DNA of 53,969 nucleotides. It comes from Bacteroidales bacterium OttesenSCG-928-B11 (lineage in GTDB: Bacteria > Bacteroidota > Bacteroidia > Bacteroidales > WCHB1-69). The translations under genes were made by a program, and so were the position numbers. This document shows positions 1 through 8,788 of the stretch, piece after piece (position 1 is the first letter of the stretch; each line of letters starts with the position of its first letter). The notes beneath the pieces are model-generated. The model was not told the origin of the DNA. It saw only the letters and a list, made by a program, of their open reading frames with translations, and searched no databases. Where the stretch lies: NCBI GenBank assembly GCA_030267125.1, contig JAJDJJ010000007.1, positions 1 through 53,969 on the forward strand. The letters run 5' to 3'.

Positions 1-1080
1 TATCTTGCTCTGAAGTTCAACAAATTCATTGTCAGGGTCATTGGTTGTAATGGTGATAGTTTCGCTATTCCCGCGTTTTCTCCATTTATTCCATTTCTCC
101 CATGTAAACCGGATTACAGCTGTTTCCCCGGGTGCAATTTCCAATGTATTCACAGATGGTTTAAGTATTGCAGAGGATGCTATTTCTCTGATTATCAGTG
201 GCCTTTTTCCGTCATTTTTTATTGATAGATCATACACCGCCACAGAATCCTTGTGCACATCGCCAAAATCCAACAGAGAGGTATCGGTTTCAAATTTAGG
301 TGCCATTTCCTTGTTTATCAATGAAAAATCTTCCGTGATATGCACTTCGAAACAGTATGACTTCCTCTCAATATTTATAGTGTCAATTGTGTGCAAAATA
401 ACACACTCTAAACGTTGCAGCCCGAACTTATTTACTTTAGCCGCATCATAACAAAAAATGAGAAACTCCTCTTGTCCGGGAGCAATCACAGTTCCAAAAC
501 TTCTATAAGATTCCGTTATATATGCCCTGTTCGCATCAAAAACAACATCTATCGGTTTGTTCCAAAAATTGCGCAAATAGATGGTGTCAAAAAATTGCTG
601 AGTATGTTTTACCTCATAATGATGTTTAGAATTATTCTTAATACGCAGCATCCCATTACCTTTACCATAACCGGCCAATTGGAAAACAGTAGGCGGTGCT
701 TTGATAACATAACCTTTCGCTTTTAGAATATGACAATCGGGTTTTCCACTTCCTCTGAATTGTGGTTCATTGGTAAAAATACGTATCGCTCTGTTAATAT
801 TCCCCGGTCTTGGATAGTATACTGTTTCTATGAAACCGCTATCTCCGGGCATGACTTCACTACGTGTATACAGAGCAGTCATCCCTCCGCTGCATCGTAA
901 ATTTCTGATAATCAGTGTACTGTCTCCAATATTGGTGAAGTATATTTTGCACTGCGAAAGGCCGTCTTCTTCTCTGACGGTATCAAAATCAAAAACGGTG
1001 TCGTGAAATTTTATCTTAGGTTGCGCCAAAAGCGAGAACATAAAGAACGAAAATAGGAAAAAGAGGAAATGTTTCTTCAT
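1..1080 (-). CDS. DUF1573-type exported protein, 3' end cut by window edge
   Basis: The reading frame is open from an ATG at 1078-1080 to the window edge (360 codons, no stop), so the C-terminus lies outside. The first 20 residues (MKKHFLFFLFSFFMFSLLAQ) are a lysine-plus-hydrophobic signal peptide. Residues about 22-115 resemble a DUF1573 immunoglobulin-like domain (short beta strands, an FDFDTV strand near the start, 'FTNIGDSTLIIRN' and a late 'IFTNEP'). A second copy occupies about residues 265-355 ('LLDFGDV', 'IIREI', 'ITTNDPDNEF'). Such proteins are common, exported and of unknown function in Bacteroidota. The gene is divergent from the DUF1295 gene. Substrate or partner is unknown. Confidence 0.85.
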   Translation of the reverse strand, partial: MKKHFLFFLFSFFMFSLLAQPKIKFHDTVFDFDTVREEDGLSQCKIYFTNIGDSTLIIRNLRCSGGMTALYTRSEVMPGDSGFIETVYYPRPGNINRAIRIFTNEPQFRGSGKPDCHILKAKGYVIKAPPTVFQLAGYGKGNGMLRIKNNSKHHYEVKHTQQFFDTIYLRNFWNKPIDVVFDANRAYITESYRSFGTVIAPGQEEFLIFCYDAAKVNKFGLQRLECVILHTIDTINIERKSYCFEVHITEDFSLINKEMAPKFETDTSLLDFGDVHKDSVAVYDLSIKNDGKRPLIIREIASSAILKPSVNTLEIAPGETAVIRFTWEKWNKWRKRGNSETITITTNDPDNEFVELQSKI

Positions 1081-1154
1081 TCTTTCATTTTTTTGTTAAA
1101 ATCTTCTCGTAATAGCCCGGCAAGGATCATAGTATCTTTTTGAATGCTACACGA

Positions 1155-1162
1155 CAAAAATA
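1155..1162 (-). promoter_or_regulatory. Putative -7 element (TATTTTTG) of the DUF1573 gene
   Basis: On the minus strand this reads TATTTTTG, an exact match to the Bacteroidota -7 consensus TAnnTTTG. A TTTC (one mismatch to the -33 TTTG) lies at 1181-1184 with an 18-bp gap. It sits 75 bp upstream of the start codon. Pattern match only. Confidence 0.5.
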
Positions 1163-1257
1163 CATAATAATTTCAGACCTGAAAGATTTTTCCTTTGATA
1201 GGGAACCCCATCTCACCCTTGGTAAAATCCCGCAAAAGAATTATTGGATATTTTTTT

Positions 1258-1265
1258 TAGATTTG
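1258..1265 (+). promoter_or_regulatory. Putative -7 element (TAGATTTG) of the DUF1295 gene
   Basis: TAGATTTG matches TAnnTTTG and lies 45 bp before the start codon of the downstream gene. I see no TTTG at the usual -33 spacing, so the call is weak. Confidence 0.4.
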
Positions 1266-1310
1266 CCGCTTCGTTTCGTTATTTTAATTTAAACATAAAA
1301 TCAACAAGTT

Positions 1311-2186
1311 ATGATGGAAAAAATCAAACAATCCGCAATTGCAAGTTATGCGGTAATCATTCTAATGTACGTTGTGGCAACCTTGGCCGCCCTATTTGTT
1401 TTTTCGTTTAATCAAGGCGGACATGACATACTATTTATTTTCTTGGCTGATCTCGTTGCAACTATTGTCATTTGGATTTTTGGCGTATGGTTCTCCAACT
1501 CATCAATTTATGACCCCTACTGGAGCGTTGCTCCGCCGATCATACTCACTTTGCTCTTTTTCTATTACGGCATCGCAAGCACGCCCGCCATCCTGCTCCT
1601 AATTGCTATTTGGTTTTGGGCTATTCGTTTGACGGTGAATTGGATGTACACATTCCCCAATTTAACACATCAGGATTGGCGATACACACAATATCGCGAG
1701 GAGAGCCCCAACATGTTGCAGTGGCAAATCATCAATTTTATGGGTATCCATTTTATCCCTACGTTAGTTGTTTTTCTGGCCATGGTTCCGGCTTTTTTCA
1801 CGTTGCGCGTCGAAGCCGAAGCCAACATATTCACCTATTTAAGTTTTGCTTTATGTATTGTGGCAGCCATATTGCAATTGGTGTCCGACATCCAAATGCA
1901 TCAATTCCGGAAAAACAATAAGGGAAAAGTGTGTGATTCTGGTTTATGGAAATACTCTCGACATCCTAACTACTTGGGTGAGATATTATTATGGTGGGGT
2001 ATTTATTTCATCCTGATCTCCATTGCTCCACAATATTGGTGGACCATTTTCGGACCGTTAGCCAACAACTTGTTGTTTGTATTTATCAGCATTCCCCTCA
2101 TGGAAAAACGGCAATTGAAAAACAAGCCGGAATTATATGCAGACTATGTGAAAGTTACCGGCAGGCTGCTCCCGCAAAGGAGATAA
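1311..2186 (+). CDS. DUF1295 / steroid 5-alpha-reductase-like membrane protein
   Basis: A 291-aa integral membrane protein with about seven hydrophobic segments. The C-terminal motif 'WKYSRHPNYLGEILLWWG' (around residues 214-231) is the hallmark of the DUF1295 / isoprenylcysteine methyltransferase / steroid reductase superfamily, where the RHPNY segment helps bind the cofactor. The family is often annotated as an oxidoreductase, but the bacterial substrate is unknown. Two adjacent ATGs (1311 and 1314) are possible starts and neither has a Shine-Dalgarno sequence, which is usual here. The gene ends 6 bp from the 3' end of the convergent response-regulator gene, so transcription of the two may interfere. 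Confidence 0.85.
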   Translation: MMEKIKQSAIASYAVIILMYVVATLAALFVFSFNQGGHDILFIFLADLVATIVIWIFGVWFSNSSIYDPYWSVAPPIILTLLFFYYGIASTPAILLLIAIWFWAIRLTVNWMYTFPNLTHQDWRYTQYREESPNMLQWQIINFMGIHFIPTLVVFLAMVPAFFTLRVEAEANIFTYLSFALCIVAAILQLVSDIQMHQFRKNNKGKVCDSGLWKYSRHPNYLGEILLWWGIYFILISIAPQYWWTIFGPLANNLLFVFISIPLMEKRQLKNKPELYADYVKVTGRLLPQRR

Positions 2187-2192
2187 TTGTGC

Positions 2193-2912
2193 TTATTGTT
2201 TAAAGAAATCGATCACCGTATCCTTATAACTTGCACCAATTGGAATTTTATTGCCTTCGACAGAGACGAAATTGCTTTCGATAAATTCCACGTATTTTAC
2301 GGATACAATATAGGATTTGTGTATACGGATAAACTGTTTTTCAGGGAGTTGTAATTCCAAATTTTTCAAAGCGTAATAGGCGGTGATGTTGCGGTGTTTC
2401 GTGTGAAAAGTCACATACTCGCTTTGCCCCTCAATATAAATGAGATCTTCGTAATTTACCTTGTATATTTTGTAATCGGCCTTGATGGTGATATAGTTTT
2501 TGTCATCGGTTGCGGCATCTCCTTTGATCACCATAGTGGGTTTAGATTGGTTGTCGAGCGATTCGATGGCTTTGTTGATGGCTTGCACGAAACGGGGAAA
2601 AGAGATGGGTTTGAGCAAATAATCCACGGCGCTGAGTTCAAATCCTTCCACGGCATAGTCGGAGTAGGCAGTAGTAAAGATGACGGCAGGTGTTTTGGAT
2701 AAAGTCTTTACAAAGTCGACACCGGTCATGTCGGGCATCTCGATATCCGTAAGGATAATATCAATCTCTTTTTCCTGCAGGACACCCACGGCTTCCATCG
2801 CATTGGAAAGTGCTCCCACCAAACTCAACTGTGGAATCCGTTCCACATATTCGCTCATGAGCGTTCGTGCTAAACGTTCATCATCAATCACTAAAACATT
2901 GTATTTTTTCAT
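2193..2912 (-). CDS. LytTR-family response regulator
   Basis: A 239-aa regulator starting at MKKYNVLVIDDE; the frame extends 14 codons upstream, but that extension is not receiver-like. Residues 1-120 form a receiver domain: acidic pair D10/D11, phospho-acceptor D56 in 'LTDIEMPD', and the 'LLKPIS' lysine. Residues about 140-239 form a LytTR DNA-binding domain ('IYIEGQSEYVTFHT', 'FIRIHKSYIVSVKYV'). The gene follows the histidine kinase on the same strand with a gap of about 93 bp, so the two form a LytS/LytR-type pair. Their place downstream of the RND efflux genes suggests that they control efflux or respond to its substrates, which is inference. Confidence 0.92.
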   Translation of the reverse strand: MKKYNVLVIDDERLARTLMSEYVERIPQLSLVGALSNAMEAVGVLQEKEIDIILTDIEMPDMTGVDFVKTLSKTPAVIFTTAYSDYAVEGFELSAVDYLLKPISFPRFVQAINKAIESLDNQSKPTMVIKGDAATDDKNYITIKADYKIYKVNYEDLIYIEGQSEYVTFHTKHRNITAYYALKNLELQLPEKQFIRIHKSYIVSVKYVEFIESNFVSVEGNKIPIGASYKDTVIDFFKQ

Positions 2913-3005
2913 ACGGCTATGATTTTTATTTCTAAGGCTGTATGTAGCTCGCATGAAAAATAATCATCCTTTTGGTTGGCGATTCTCATCATGCTCGACT
3001 CACGA

Positions 3006-4058
3006 CTACCTTCTTGTTTTCGACAGGTCTAATTCCATTTTAACGTAATAACTATTATCCGTCTCCTCAATTGCCACCTTGTATCCCTTTTTAAAATACA
3101 ATTTCAACCGTTGTTCCACATTAGCAAGACCGATTCCTGTTCTTTCAACGTTGGGAGGATTTAACATTTTTTTCTTCGTATTATAAGCTTCAAATGAAAA
3201 CTCCTTCCCTTTTACTTTGATTTTGAAATGAATTTTCGCTTCGGGATTCGTGTCGATATCGCTGTATTTAAAACTATTTTCCACGATCGGTTGTAAAATC
3301 ATCGGAGGGATTCGAACATTATAGTCGTCAATTTCATACTCGAACGTGATGGCCTTGGGGTCTCCTGTCTTCAAGATAATCAGATCAATAAAATTCTCCA
3401 TGTACTTCAATTCCCGTTCCAGCTGAATGGTATCAGACTGGCATTCATCGGTGACATACCGCAACATTTCCGCCAGCTTTAAAATCGCCTCCGGTGCTTG
3501 ATCATGTTTGGTATAAGCTAATGTGTAGATGTTGTTCAGCACATTGAAGACAAAATGGGGATTGATTTGCGATTTCAGGAAGCGCAATTCCATATCTTGC
3601 TTCTCGAAGTCCAACTTCTCAGCTTCTTGTCGCTGTTTGGTGGAGTAGTCGATGAGTGAGGCGATGAAAGCCGCTAAAACAATTAACACATCCTTGAAGA
3701 ATACAAAGGGTAGCCGTTTTGGTTCAGCCTCGAAGAAAAGAGGTCCCCAAACATATTGTTCCATCAAAAAGAGGATATGTACAAATGCGAATAGCAATAA
3801 GCAGAATACGAAGATGTTGAGGAACTGGAATTTGAAGCCATTTCGGTTGAGCAGTTTACTGAAGACAGTGGTTATGAGAAAGATATAGACTGTGTCGAAG
3901 AGAGAGATAACTAATGCGCCGGCAATGTTGAAGCGCGCCCCACCGAGGAAAAGCAGCAGGAATGCCGCCAGATAGGCTGCTACCCGCTGGTAGTTGCGTG
4001 ACAGTTGTAACTTGATGCGCTGCCCGATACAATCTCGCTTTGAAGCGTGTTTTTCCAT
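3006..4058 (-). CDS. LytS/YehU-type sensor histidine kinase
   Basis: A 350-aa membrane kinase. The N-terminal about 145 residues contain four hydrophobic segments (roughly 28-45, 48-67, 79-100 and 118-138) and no large periplasmic domain. The His_kinase (PF06580-type) region follows, with phospho-acceptor H168 in 'QINPHFVFNVLNNIYTLAY'. The ATPase part has 'PPMILQPIVENSFKYS' (N box) and 'GIGLANVEQRL' (G box). It lies 22 bp after the PII-like gene and before the LytTR regulator, so it probably belongs to the efflux operon. The signal sensed is unknown; the short N-terminus suggests detection within the membrane. Confidence 0.92.
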   Translation of the reverse strand: MEKHASKRDCIGQRIKLQLSRNYQRVAAYLAAFLLLFLGGARFNIAGALVISLFDTVYIFLITTVFSKLLNRNGFKFQFLNIFVFCLLLFAFVHILFLMEQYVWGPLFFEAEPKRLPFVFFKDVLIVLAAFIASLIDYSTKQRQEAEKLDFEKQDMELRFLKSQINPHFVFNVLNNIYTLAYTKHDQAPEAILKLAEMLRYVTDECQSDTIQLERELKYMENFIDLIILKTGDPKAITFEYEIDDYNVRIPPMILQPIVENSFKYSDIDTNPEAKIHFKIKVKGKEFSFEAYNTKKKMLNPPNVERTGIGLANVEQRLKLYFKKGYKVAIEETDNSYYVKMELDLSKTRR

Positions 4059-4080
4059 TGGCTCTTTTTTCTGGTTTTAT

Positions 4081-4374
4081 TTACACACTCTCTTCCACCG
4101 TCCAGACGAAGGCCCGAACGCCTACGCCATCGCCACGGATGCTCAATTTCTTAACCGCCTGTAAGATTTCGGGCACTTTCGCATCATCAACCATAGTGAT
4201 CATGGCGGAGTTCATCTCCGGCCAAGTGTGCGTGCCGCGGTGAGGCTCCCCTTTAACCGTTCCTACTCCCTGCACGTTCTCCCAATAGGTGAAGCCGCGA
4301 ATTCCTAATCTGTCAAGCATATACTCAATACGCTCGGTGTTAGTCTGACTAAATGCTAAAAATACTGCTTTCAT
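4081..4374 (-). CDS. PII-like, PG0541-family transporter-associated protein
   Basis: A 97-aa protein that aligns by eye with the PII/CutA fold: an N-terminal strand 'MKAVFLAF', a helix with 'RIEYMLDRLGIRGFTYW', and a late 'GDGVGVRAFVWTVEES' that matches the canonical PII 'GDGKIFV..VEEA' strand. The canonical T-loop with its modified tyrosine is replaced by a short segment containing 'KGEPHRGTHTWPEMN'. PG0541-type proteins of this size sit next to RND pumps in Bacteroidales. It lies between the pump gene and the sensor kinase. A role in sensing a ligand or gating the pump is inference. Confidence 0.8.
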   Translation of the reverse strand: MKAVFLAFSQTNTERIEYMLDRLGIRGFTYWENVQGVGTVKGEPHRGTHTWPEMNSAMITMVDDAKVPEILQAVKKLSIRGDGVGVRAFVWTVEESV

Positions 4375-4390
4375 TATTTTATGTGTTTCA

Positions 4391-4488
4391 AAGATTTAAG
4401 ATTTAAGATTTAAGATTCAAGATTTCAGATTCAAGATTTAAGATTCAAGATTCAAGATTTCAGTTTTCAGTTTTCAGTTTTCAGTTTC
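4391..4488. repeat. 14-unit heptanucleotide tandem repeat
   Basis: From 4391 the sequence runs in exact 7-base steps: ten units of (A/C)AGATT(T/C) to 4460, then four of CAGTTT(T/C) to 4488. The period is kept without any indel across 98 bp. The last units overlap the final codons and the stop codon (TCA at 4474-4476 on the plus strand) of the RND pump gene, so the repeat supplies the pump's C-terminus. The rest fills the space before the PII-like gene. Confidence 0.93.
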
Positions 4489-7400
4489 TCCAACTCTCAA
4501 CTCCTCATTCGGCACGTCGGGCATATCCATGAAGAAGAATTTCCGTTGCACTTTTCCGGCTTTGTCGCGTTCGCCGCTGCGGGACATTACGCCGTAGAAT
4601 ACCGGAACAACAATCAGTGTAACGACGGTGGAGGTGAGCAACCCGCCAATAACCACGATTCCCATCGGCACCCACATTTCAGATCCCTGACTGGTACTCA
4701 ATGCCATTGGCAACATCCCCAAGATGGTGGTGGCAGCCGTCATCAATACCGGACGAAGACGCGATTGGCCCGAAAGCGCGATGGCTTCGTAGAGCGAGTG
4801 GCCGCGGTCGCGCATCAGATTGATGTAGTCCACCAACACGATACCGTTCTTGACCACAATTCCGACTAACAAGATGGCCCCCAGCGCTCCGATCATATCC
4901 AATGCCGTGCCTGTTATCAATAGGGCGATGATGACCCCCATGAAGGCAAAGGGCAACGACATCATGATGATGAACGGCTTGGAGAAGGACTCGAACTGCG
5001 CCGCCATCACAATGTAAACAAGCATCACAATAAGAATCAACAACATCGCCATATCGCCAAACATCTCTTGCTGATCTTCATAACTTCCTCCCACGTTGAC
5101 TAATACACCTTGCGGGATCTCTGTTTTATCGATCTCTTTCTGAATTTCCGTTGCCAACTCTCCCAAGGAGGTGTTCACTGGCGTAACTGAAACCGTAACT
5201 ACACGTTCTCTACGTTTACGCTCAATATCCGGTGGTCCCCAATATTCTTGAATTTCTGCCACCTCTTTCAGCTTGATCTTTTTGCCTTGCGGAGTCATCA
5301 GGGTGATCTCTTCCAACGCGGAGATGCTGTTGCGAGACTCTTCTTCCAGACGAACAACAATATCATACTCATTTCCATCCTCACGCAAGTAACCAGCCGC
5401 CATTCCATTAATTCTATTCCGAACGTAGGTAGAAACCGTAGCTTGGTTCAATCCCAATTTCGAGATTTTCTCTTTATCGAAAACAATCTGTAATTCAGAT
5501 CTATCCTTATCACGGCTGATAGAGATATCCCTCGCACCTTTAATTTCGGCAAAACGTTTAGAGTAATCTTCCGCCAGCGCGTTGGTTTTATCAAAGTCAT
5601 AACCGAAGATTTCAACACTCACGTCATTGCTTCCCATGCCGCCACTTTGATTAGTAACCATATAGGTAATAATTTCGGGCATTTTTTCCAATTCACCACG
5701 AATAACTTCCGATATTTCAAAAATGGAGCGTTCACGTTCACTCTTTTTATTCGTACGAACGGTCATGCTGATTTTATTATTCGTTGTGCTTGAGAATAGG
5801 GCGGATATTCCGGCGTCATCGTTAGAACCGGCAGAGGAGGAGATGAGTTCTGTTTCCGGCACCAATCTCATGATGGCCTCTTCCACTCTCCGTGCTGTTT
5901 TCACGGTCTCTTCCACACGTGTTCCGTTTTCCAGCTCAATGGTGATATTCATACGTCCGTCATCGGATTGCGGCATAAAGTTTGTGCCTATCATTCCAGT
6001 AAATACCGGGATCAATGATGCTCCAAATAGTAATGCGGCAACGAGCAAGGTTACGGCTTTGTGTCTTAAACAGTAGCGCAATACTTTCGCATACCAAGCA
6101 TCCAATTTATCCAACATGCGAACCACGGTATTCTGATAAGTGAAGCGCCGATTTTTCTCCGCTCTTTTCTTCGCTTTTTCTGATAATAGATTAGGATTAC
6201 GCGCTTTCAGCAATTTGGATGAGAGCATCGGTGTCAATGAGATAGCGACAACGGTTGATGTCACAACGGTAATCGTCACGATCCATCCTAACTCTTTGAA
6301 CATGATACCCGCCATTCCCGGGAGCATGGTTAGCGGAACAAACACGGCCACAATTACCAGCGTTGTGGCGATAACGGCCACCCAAACTTCATTGGTGGCA
6401 TAGATTGCCGCCTCGCGCGGACTGGCCCCTCGTTCAATATGTTTATCAATATTCTCCAATACCACGATCGCGTCATCCACCACCATCCCGATAGCGACAG
6501 TTAGAGATGCCAAAGAGATGATATTTAATGAGCTGCCGATCATAAGCAGATAGATGAAAGCCACGATCAGCGAGATGGGGATCGTGAGGGCAATGATGAG
6601 GGTGGCGCGCCATTTTCCCATAAAAAACAGCACCACTAATACCACAAATAACAACGCGTACAAAATTGTCTCTCCTAATCCGAAAATAGAATCTCTGATA
6701 GATTCCGACGAGTCGTAAATCATCTGTATTTGAATATCAGGAGGAAGCGTTTTTTGGATCTTCTCCATCTCTTTGCGAACATCGCTGGCTACCTGCACGG
6801 TATTTCCACCCGACTGTTTCATTACGATCAGACGAACACCATCTTTCCCGTTGATTTTTTCTTCCAATGAAAAGTCTTTGATGGTATCGCGAACGGTGGC
6901 TATATCTTTGATGAAAACCTGTTTCCCGTCGGGGGTAGTCATCACAACGATATCATTGATTTCGCTACTTTCCACAAACTCGCCTTCCACGCGCAACTGA
7001 TACGACTCTTTTCCCATCTTCACCGTTCCGGAAGCGAGGTTGAGGTTATTCACCTGAATGGCTTGTCCCACAGCTTCCACGCTCAAATTGTACGCATCCG
7101 CTTTGTTCTGATCCAAATCCACATACACATACCGTTCGGGAGCGCCCGACAGCGACAGGTTTCCAATGCCGTCCACACGGTTCAACACGTTGATGACATT
7201 ATCTTCCAAAATCCGCTCTAATCCCGAATAACTCTCATCCGCCGTGATGGCATATTGCATGATCGGCATGGAGCTGGAGTTGAACTTAAACACGATCGGC
7301 CGGCTACAACCATCGGGAAGATTGTCGTAAACCATATCCAAGTAGGAGCGAATATCGCCCACCACCTCATCGAGATTCATCCCCCATTGGAACTCCAACA

Positions 7401-7674
7401 TCACAACCGATATATTATCTTTAGATGTAGAGGTGATCTCCTTTAATCCATCGGTGGAATTGAGGGTGTTTTCAATCATCTTGGTTACGTTTGTCTCTAT
7501 CTCCGAACCATTGGCGCCGGGATAGGTTGTCATGACCGATATGTAGGGTGGGTCAATTTCAGGAAGCTGGTCAATGGGCAATCTTGTCATGGCAAAGATA
7601 CCCAGTACAATAACCGCCACAAATATCAATAATGTAGTAATGGGTTTATTAACCGCTGTTTTGTATATACTCAT
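4474..7674 (-). CDS. RND efflux pump inner-membrane transporter (AcrB/HAE1 type)
   Basis: A 1066-aa pump with 12 predicted transmembrane segments and two large periplasmic loops, the normal size for AcrB/MexB-type proteins. N-terminal helix 1 ends in the family motif 'RLPIDQLPEIDPPYI'. The proton-relay pair D400/D401 is present in 'GMVVDDAIVVLEN' of TM4, and TM10 carries 'GIVVKNGIVLVDYINLMRDRG'. It should export hydrophobic compounds by proton exchange, working with the adaptor and TolC proteins encoded just upstream. The C-terminal residues (about ETEN) are written by a heptanucleotide repeat. The substrate is not predictable. Confidence 0.96.
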   Translation of the reverse strand: MSIYKTAVNKPITTLLIFVAVIVLGIFAMTRLPIDQLPEIDPPYISVMTTYPGANGSEIETNVTKMIENTLNSTDGLKEITSTSKDNISVVMLEFQWGMNLDEVVGDIRSYLDMVYDNLPDGCSRPIVFKFNSSSMPIMQYAITADESYSGLERILEDNVINVLNRVDGIGNLSLSGAPERYVYVDLDQNKADAYNLSVEAVGQAIQVNNLNLASGTVKMGKESYQLRVEGEFVESSEINDIVVMTTPDGKQVFIKDIATVRDTIKDFSLEEKINGKDGVRLIVMKQSGGNTVQVASDVRKEMEKIQKTLPPDIQIQMIYDSSESIRDSIFGLGETILYALLFVVLVVLFFMGKWRATLIIALTIPISLIVAFIYLLMIGSSLNIISLASLTVAIGMVVDDAIVVLENIDKHIERGASPREAAIYATNEVWVAVIATTLVIVAVFVPLTMLPGMAGIMFKELGWIVTITVVTSTVVAISLTPMLSSKLLKARNPNLLSEKAKKRAEKNRRFTYQNTVVRMLDKLDAWYAKVLRYCLRHKAVTLLVAALLFGASLIPVFTGMIGTNFMPQSDDGRMNITIELENGTRVEETVKTARRVEEAIMRLVPETELISSSAGSNDDAGISALFSSTTNNKISMTVRTNKKSERERSIFEISEVIRGELEKMPEIITYMVTNQSGGMGSNDVSVEIFGYDFDKTNALAEDYSKRFAEIKGARDISISRDKDRSELQIVFDKEKISKLGLNQATVSTYVRNRINGMAAGYLREDGNEYDIVVRLEEESRNSISALEEITLMTPQGKKIKLKEVAEIQEYWGPPDIERKRRERVVTVSVTPVNTSLGELATEIQKEIDKTEIPQGVLVNVGGSYEDQQEMFGDMAMLLILIVMLVYIVMAAQFESFSKPFIIMMSLPFAFMGVIIALLITGTALDMIGALGAILLVGIVVKNGIVLVDYINLMRDRGHSLYEAIALSGQSRLRPVLMTAATTILGMLPMALSTSQGSEMWVPMGIVVIGGLLTSTVVTLIVVPVFYGVMSRSGERDKAGKVQRKFFFMDMPDVPNEELRVGETEN

Positions 7675-7710
7675 TTTCTAACTGTTTTAAATTTAATAAT
7701 TTGAAAGCAA

Positions 7711-8766
7711 TTATTCTTCGATGCTTATTTCGGATGAAGCATCAGCCACCGCTTGCAATTTGACTCCTGTAACCAACCTTGATTGTCCGGCAACAACAAT
7801 CCGATCGCCCTCTTTCAACTCATTGGATAGAATTTCAATCCGGTCGTCGAAACGTTGTCCCATTCTGACAACCACACGTTTAGCTTCGCCGTTATCGTCC
7901 ACATATACATATCGTTCATTAGAGCCTTGCAGTTTCAAAACGGCTTGATAAGGCACTAACAGCGTCTCCACTTCGCCAATATCCATCGTCACGCGGGCGA
8001 ACATTCCCGGGCGAAGGGTCTCTTTCGGATTAGAGATGCGCAGTTTCACTTGGAAAGTGTGTGTAGTCGCATCAATTGTGGGATAAACGGTTTCTATGAT
8101 CGCTTCAAATTCCTGATCCGGATAGATATCGGAAGCTAAGGTTACCTTTTTCCCCTCTTTGATCATCGGGTAATAGGTTTCGGGAATATTGACAATCGCT
8201 TTCAGGGTGTTGATCTGGGTCAATACCAAGATCGGAGCGCCGCTGAACAACTCGCCGTCTTCATAATTCTTGGCGGAGATAACGCCCGAAAAATCAGCTT
8301 TCACAAACGTGTTCTTCTCTAAGAATGCCAACGACTCTTCCGTTTGTTCATACTGAAGTTTCATCTGATCATACGCCTGTTGCGAGATGCTTCCCGTTTT
8401 ATGCAACGCCTCCATGCGTTCCATCTCAACGCCCAAATTGGCAAACACCAACTTTGTAGTCGTCAGTTGATTCTCATCCATCCGCACCAAGGTTTGCCCT
8501 TTCTGAACGCGCGAACCCACATCCACGAATATGTGTTCTATTTTCCCGCTCATCGACGGAGCCACATTCATTGTTTCATATCCCTGCAGGGTAGTGGAAA
8601 GTGTGAGTGTATGCGCCACTTTCTCCTTCTGCATGGTTAAGACTTTCACCTGCTCAACGGTCACTGTCTCAGTAGAAACTGCCGTTTTTGATTTTCCTCC
8701 ACTGCAGCTTGCTATAAAGAAAACTGCCATTACCAATCCTGTTAATTTAATGCCTCTTTTTGCCAT
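7711..8766 (-). CDS. RND efflux periplasmic adaptor (membrane-fusion lipoprotein)
   Basis: A 351-aa adaptor. The N-terminus has a hydrophobic stretch ending in the lipobox 'FIASC', so it is probably a lipoprotein anchored in the inner membrane. The order is biotinyl-lipoyl half ('VAPSMSGKIEHIFVDVGSRV', about 66-85), helical hairpin ('EALHKTGSISQQAYDQMKLQ'), second lipoyl half ('VKADFSGVISAKNYEDGELF'), then a beta-barrel ('LRISNPKETLRPGMFARV') and a membrane-proximal domain. It bridges the pump and TolC. It lies 22 bp after tolC and 36 bp before the pump gene, clearly one operon. Confidence 0.95.
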   Translation of the reverse strand: MAKRGIKLTGLVMAVFFIASCSGGKSKTAVSTETVTVEQVKVLTMQKEKVAHTLTLSTTLQGYETMNVAPSMSGKIEHIFVDVGSRVQKGQTLVRMDENQLTTTKLVFANLGVEMERMEALHKTGSISQQAYDQMKLQYEQTEESLAFLEKNTFVKADFSGVISAKNYEDGELFSGAPILVLTQINTLKAIVNIPETYYPMIKEGKKVTLASDIYPDQEFEAIIETVYPTIDATTHTFQVKLRISNPKETLRPGMFARVTMDIGEVETLLVPYQAVLKLQGSNERYVYVDDNGEAKRVVVRMGQRFDDRIEILSNELKEGDRIVVAGQSRLVTGVKLQAVADASSEISIEE

Positions 8767-8788
8767 GATAAAATATGATTTTTATGAT

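Noticed and set aside
29-726. Two plus-strand open frames at the window start
   Set aside because: They lie opposite the truncated DUF1573 gene, whose minus-strand frame is open across the whole 1-1080 region and has a signal peptide.
4391-4488. CRISPR-like array
   Set aside because: The repeat unit is only 7 bp and has no spacers.
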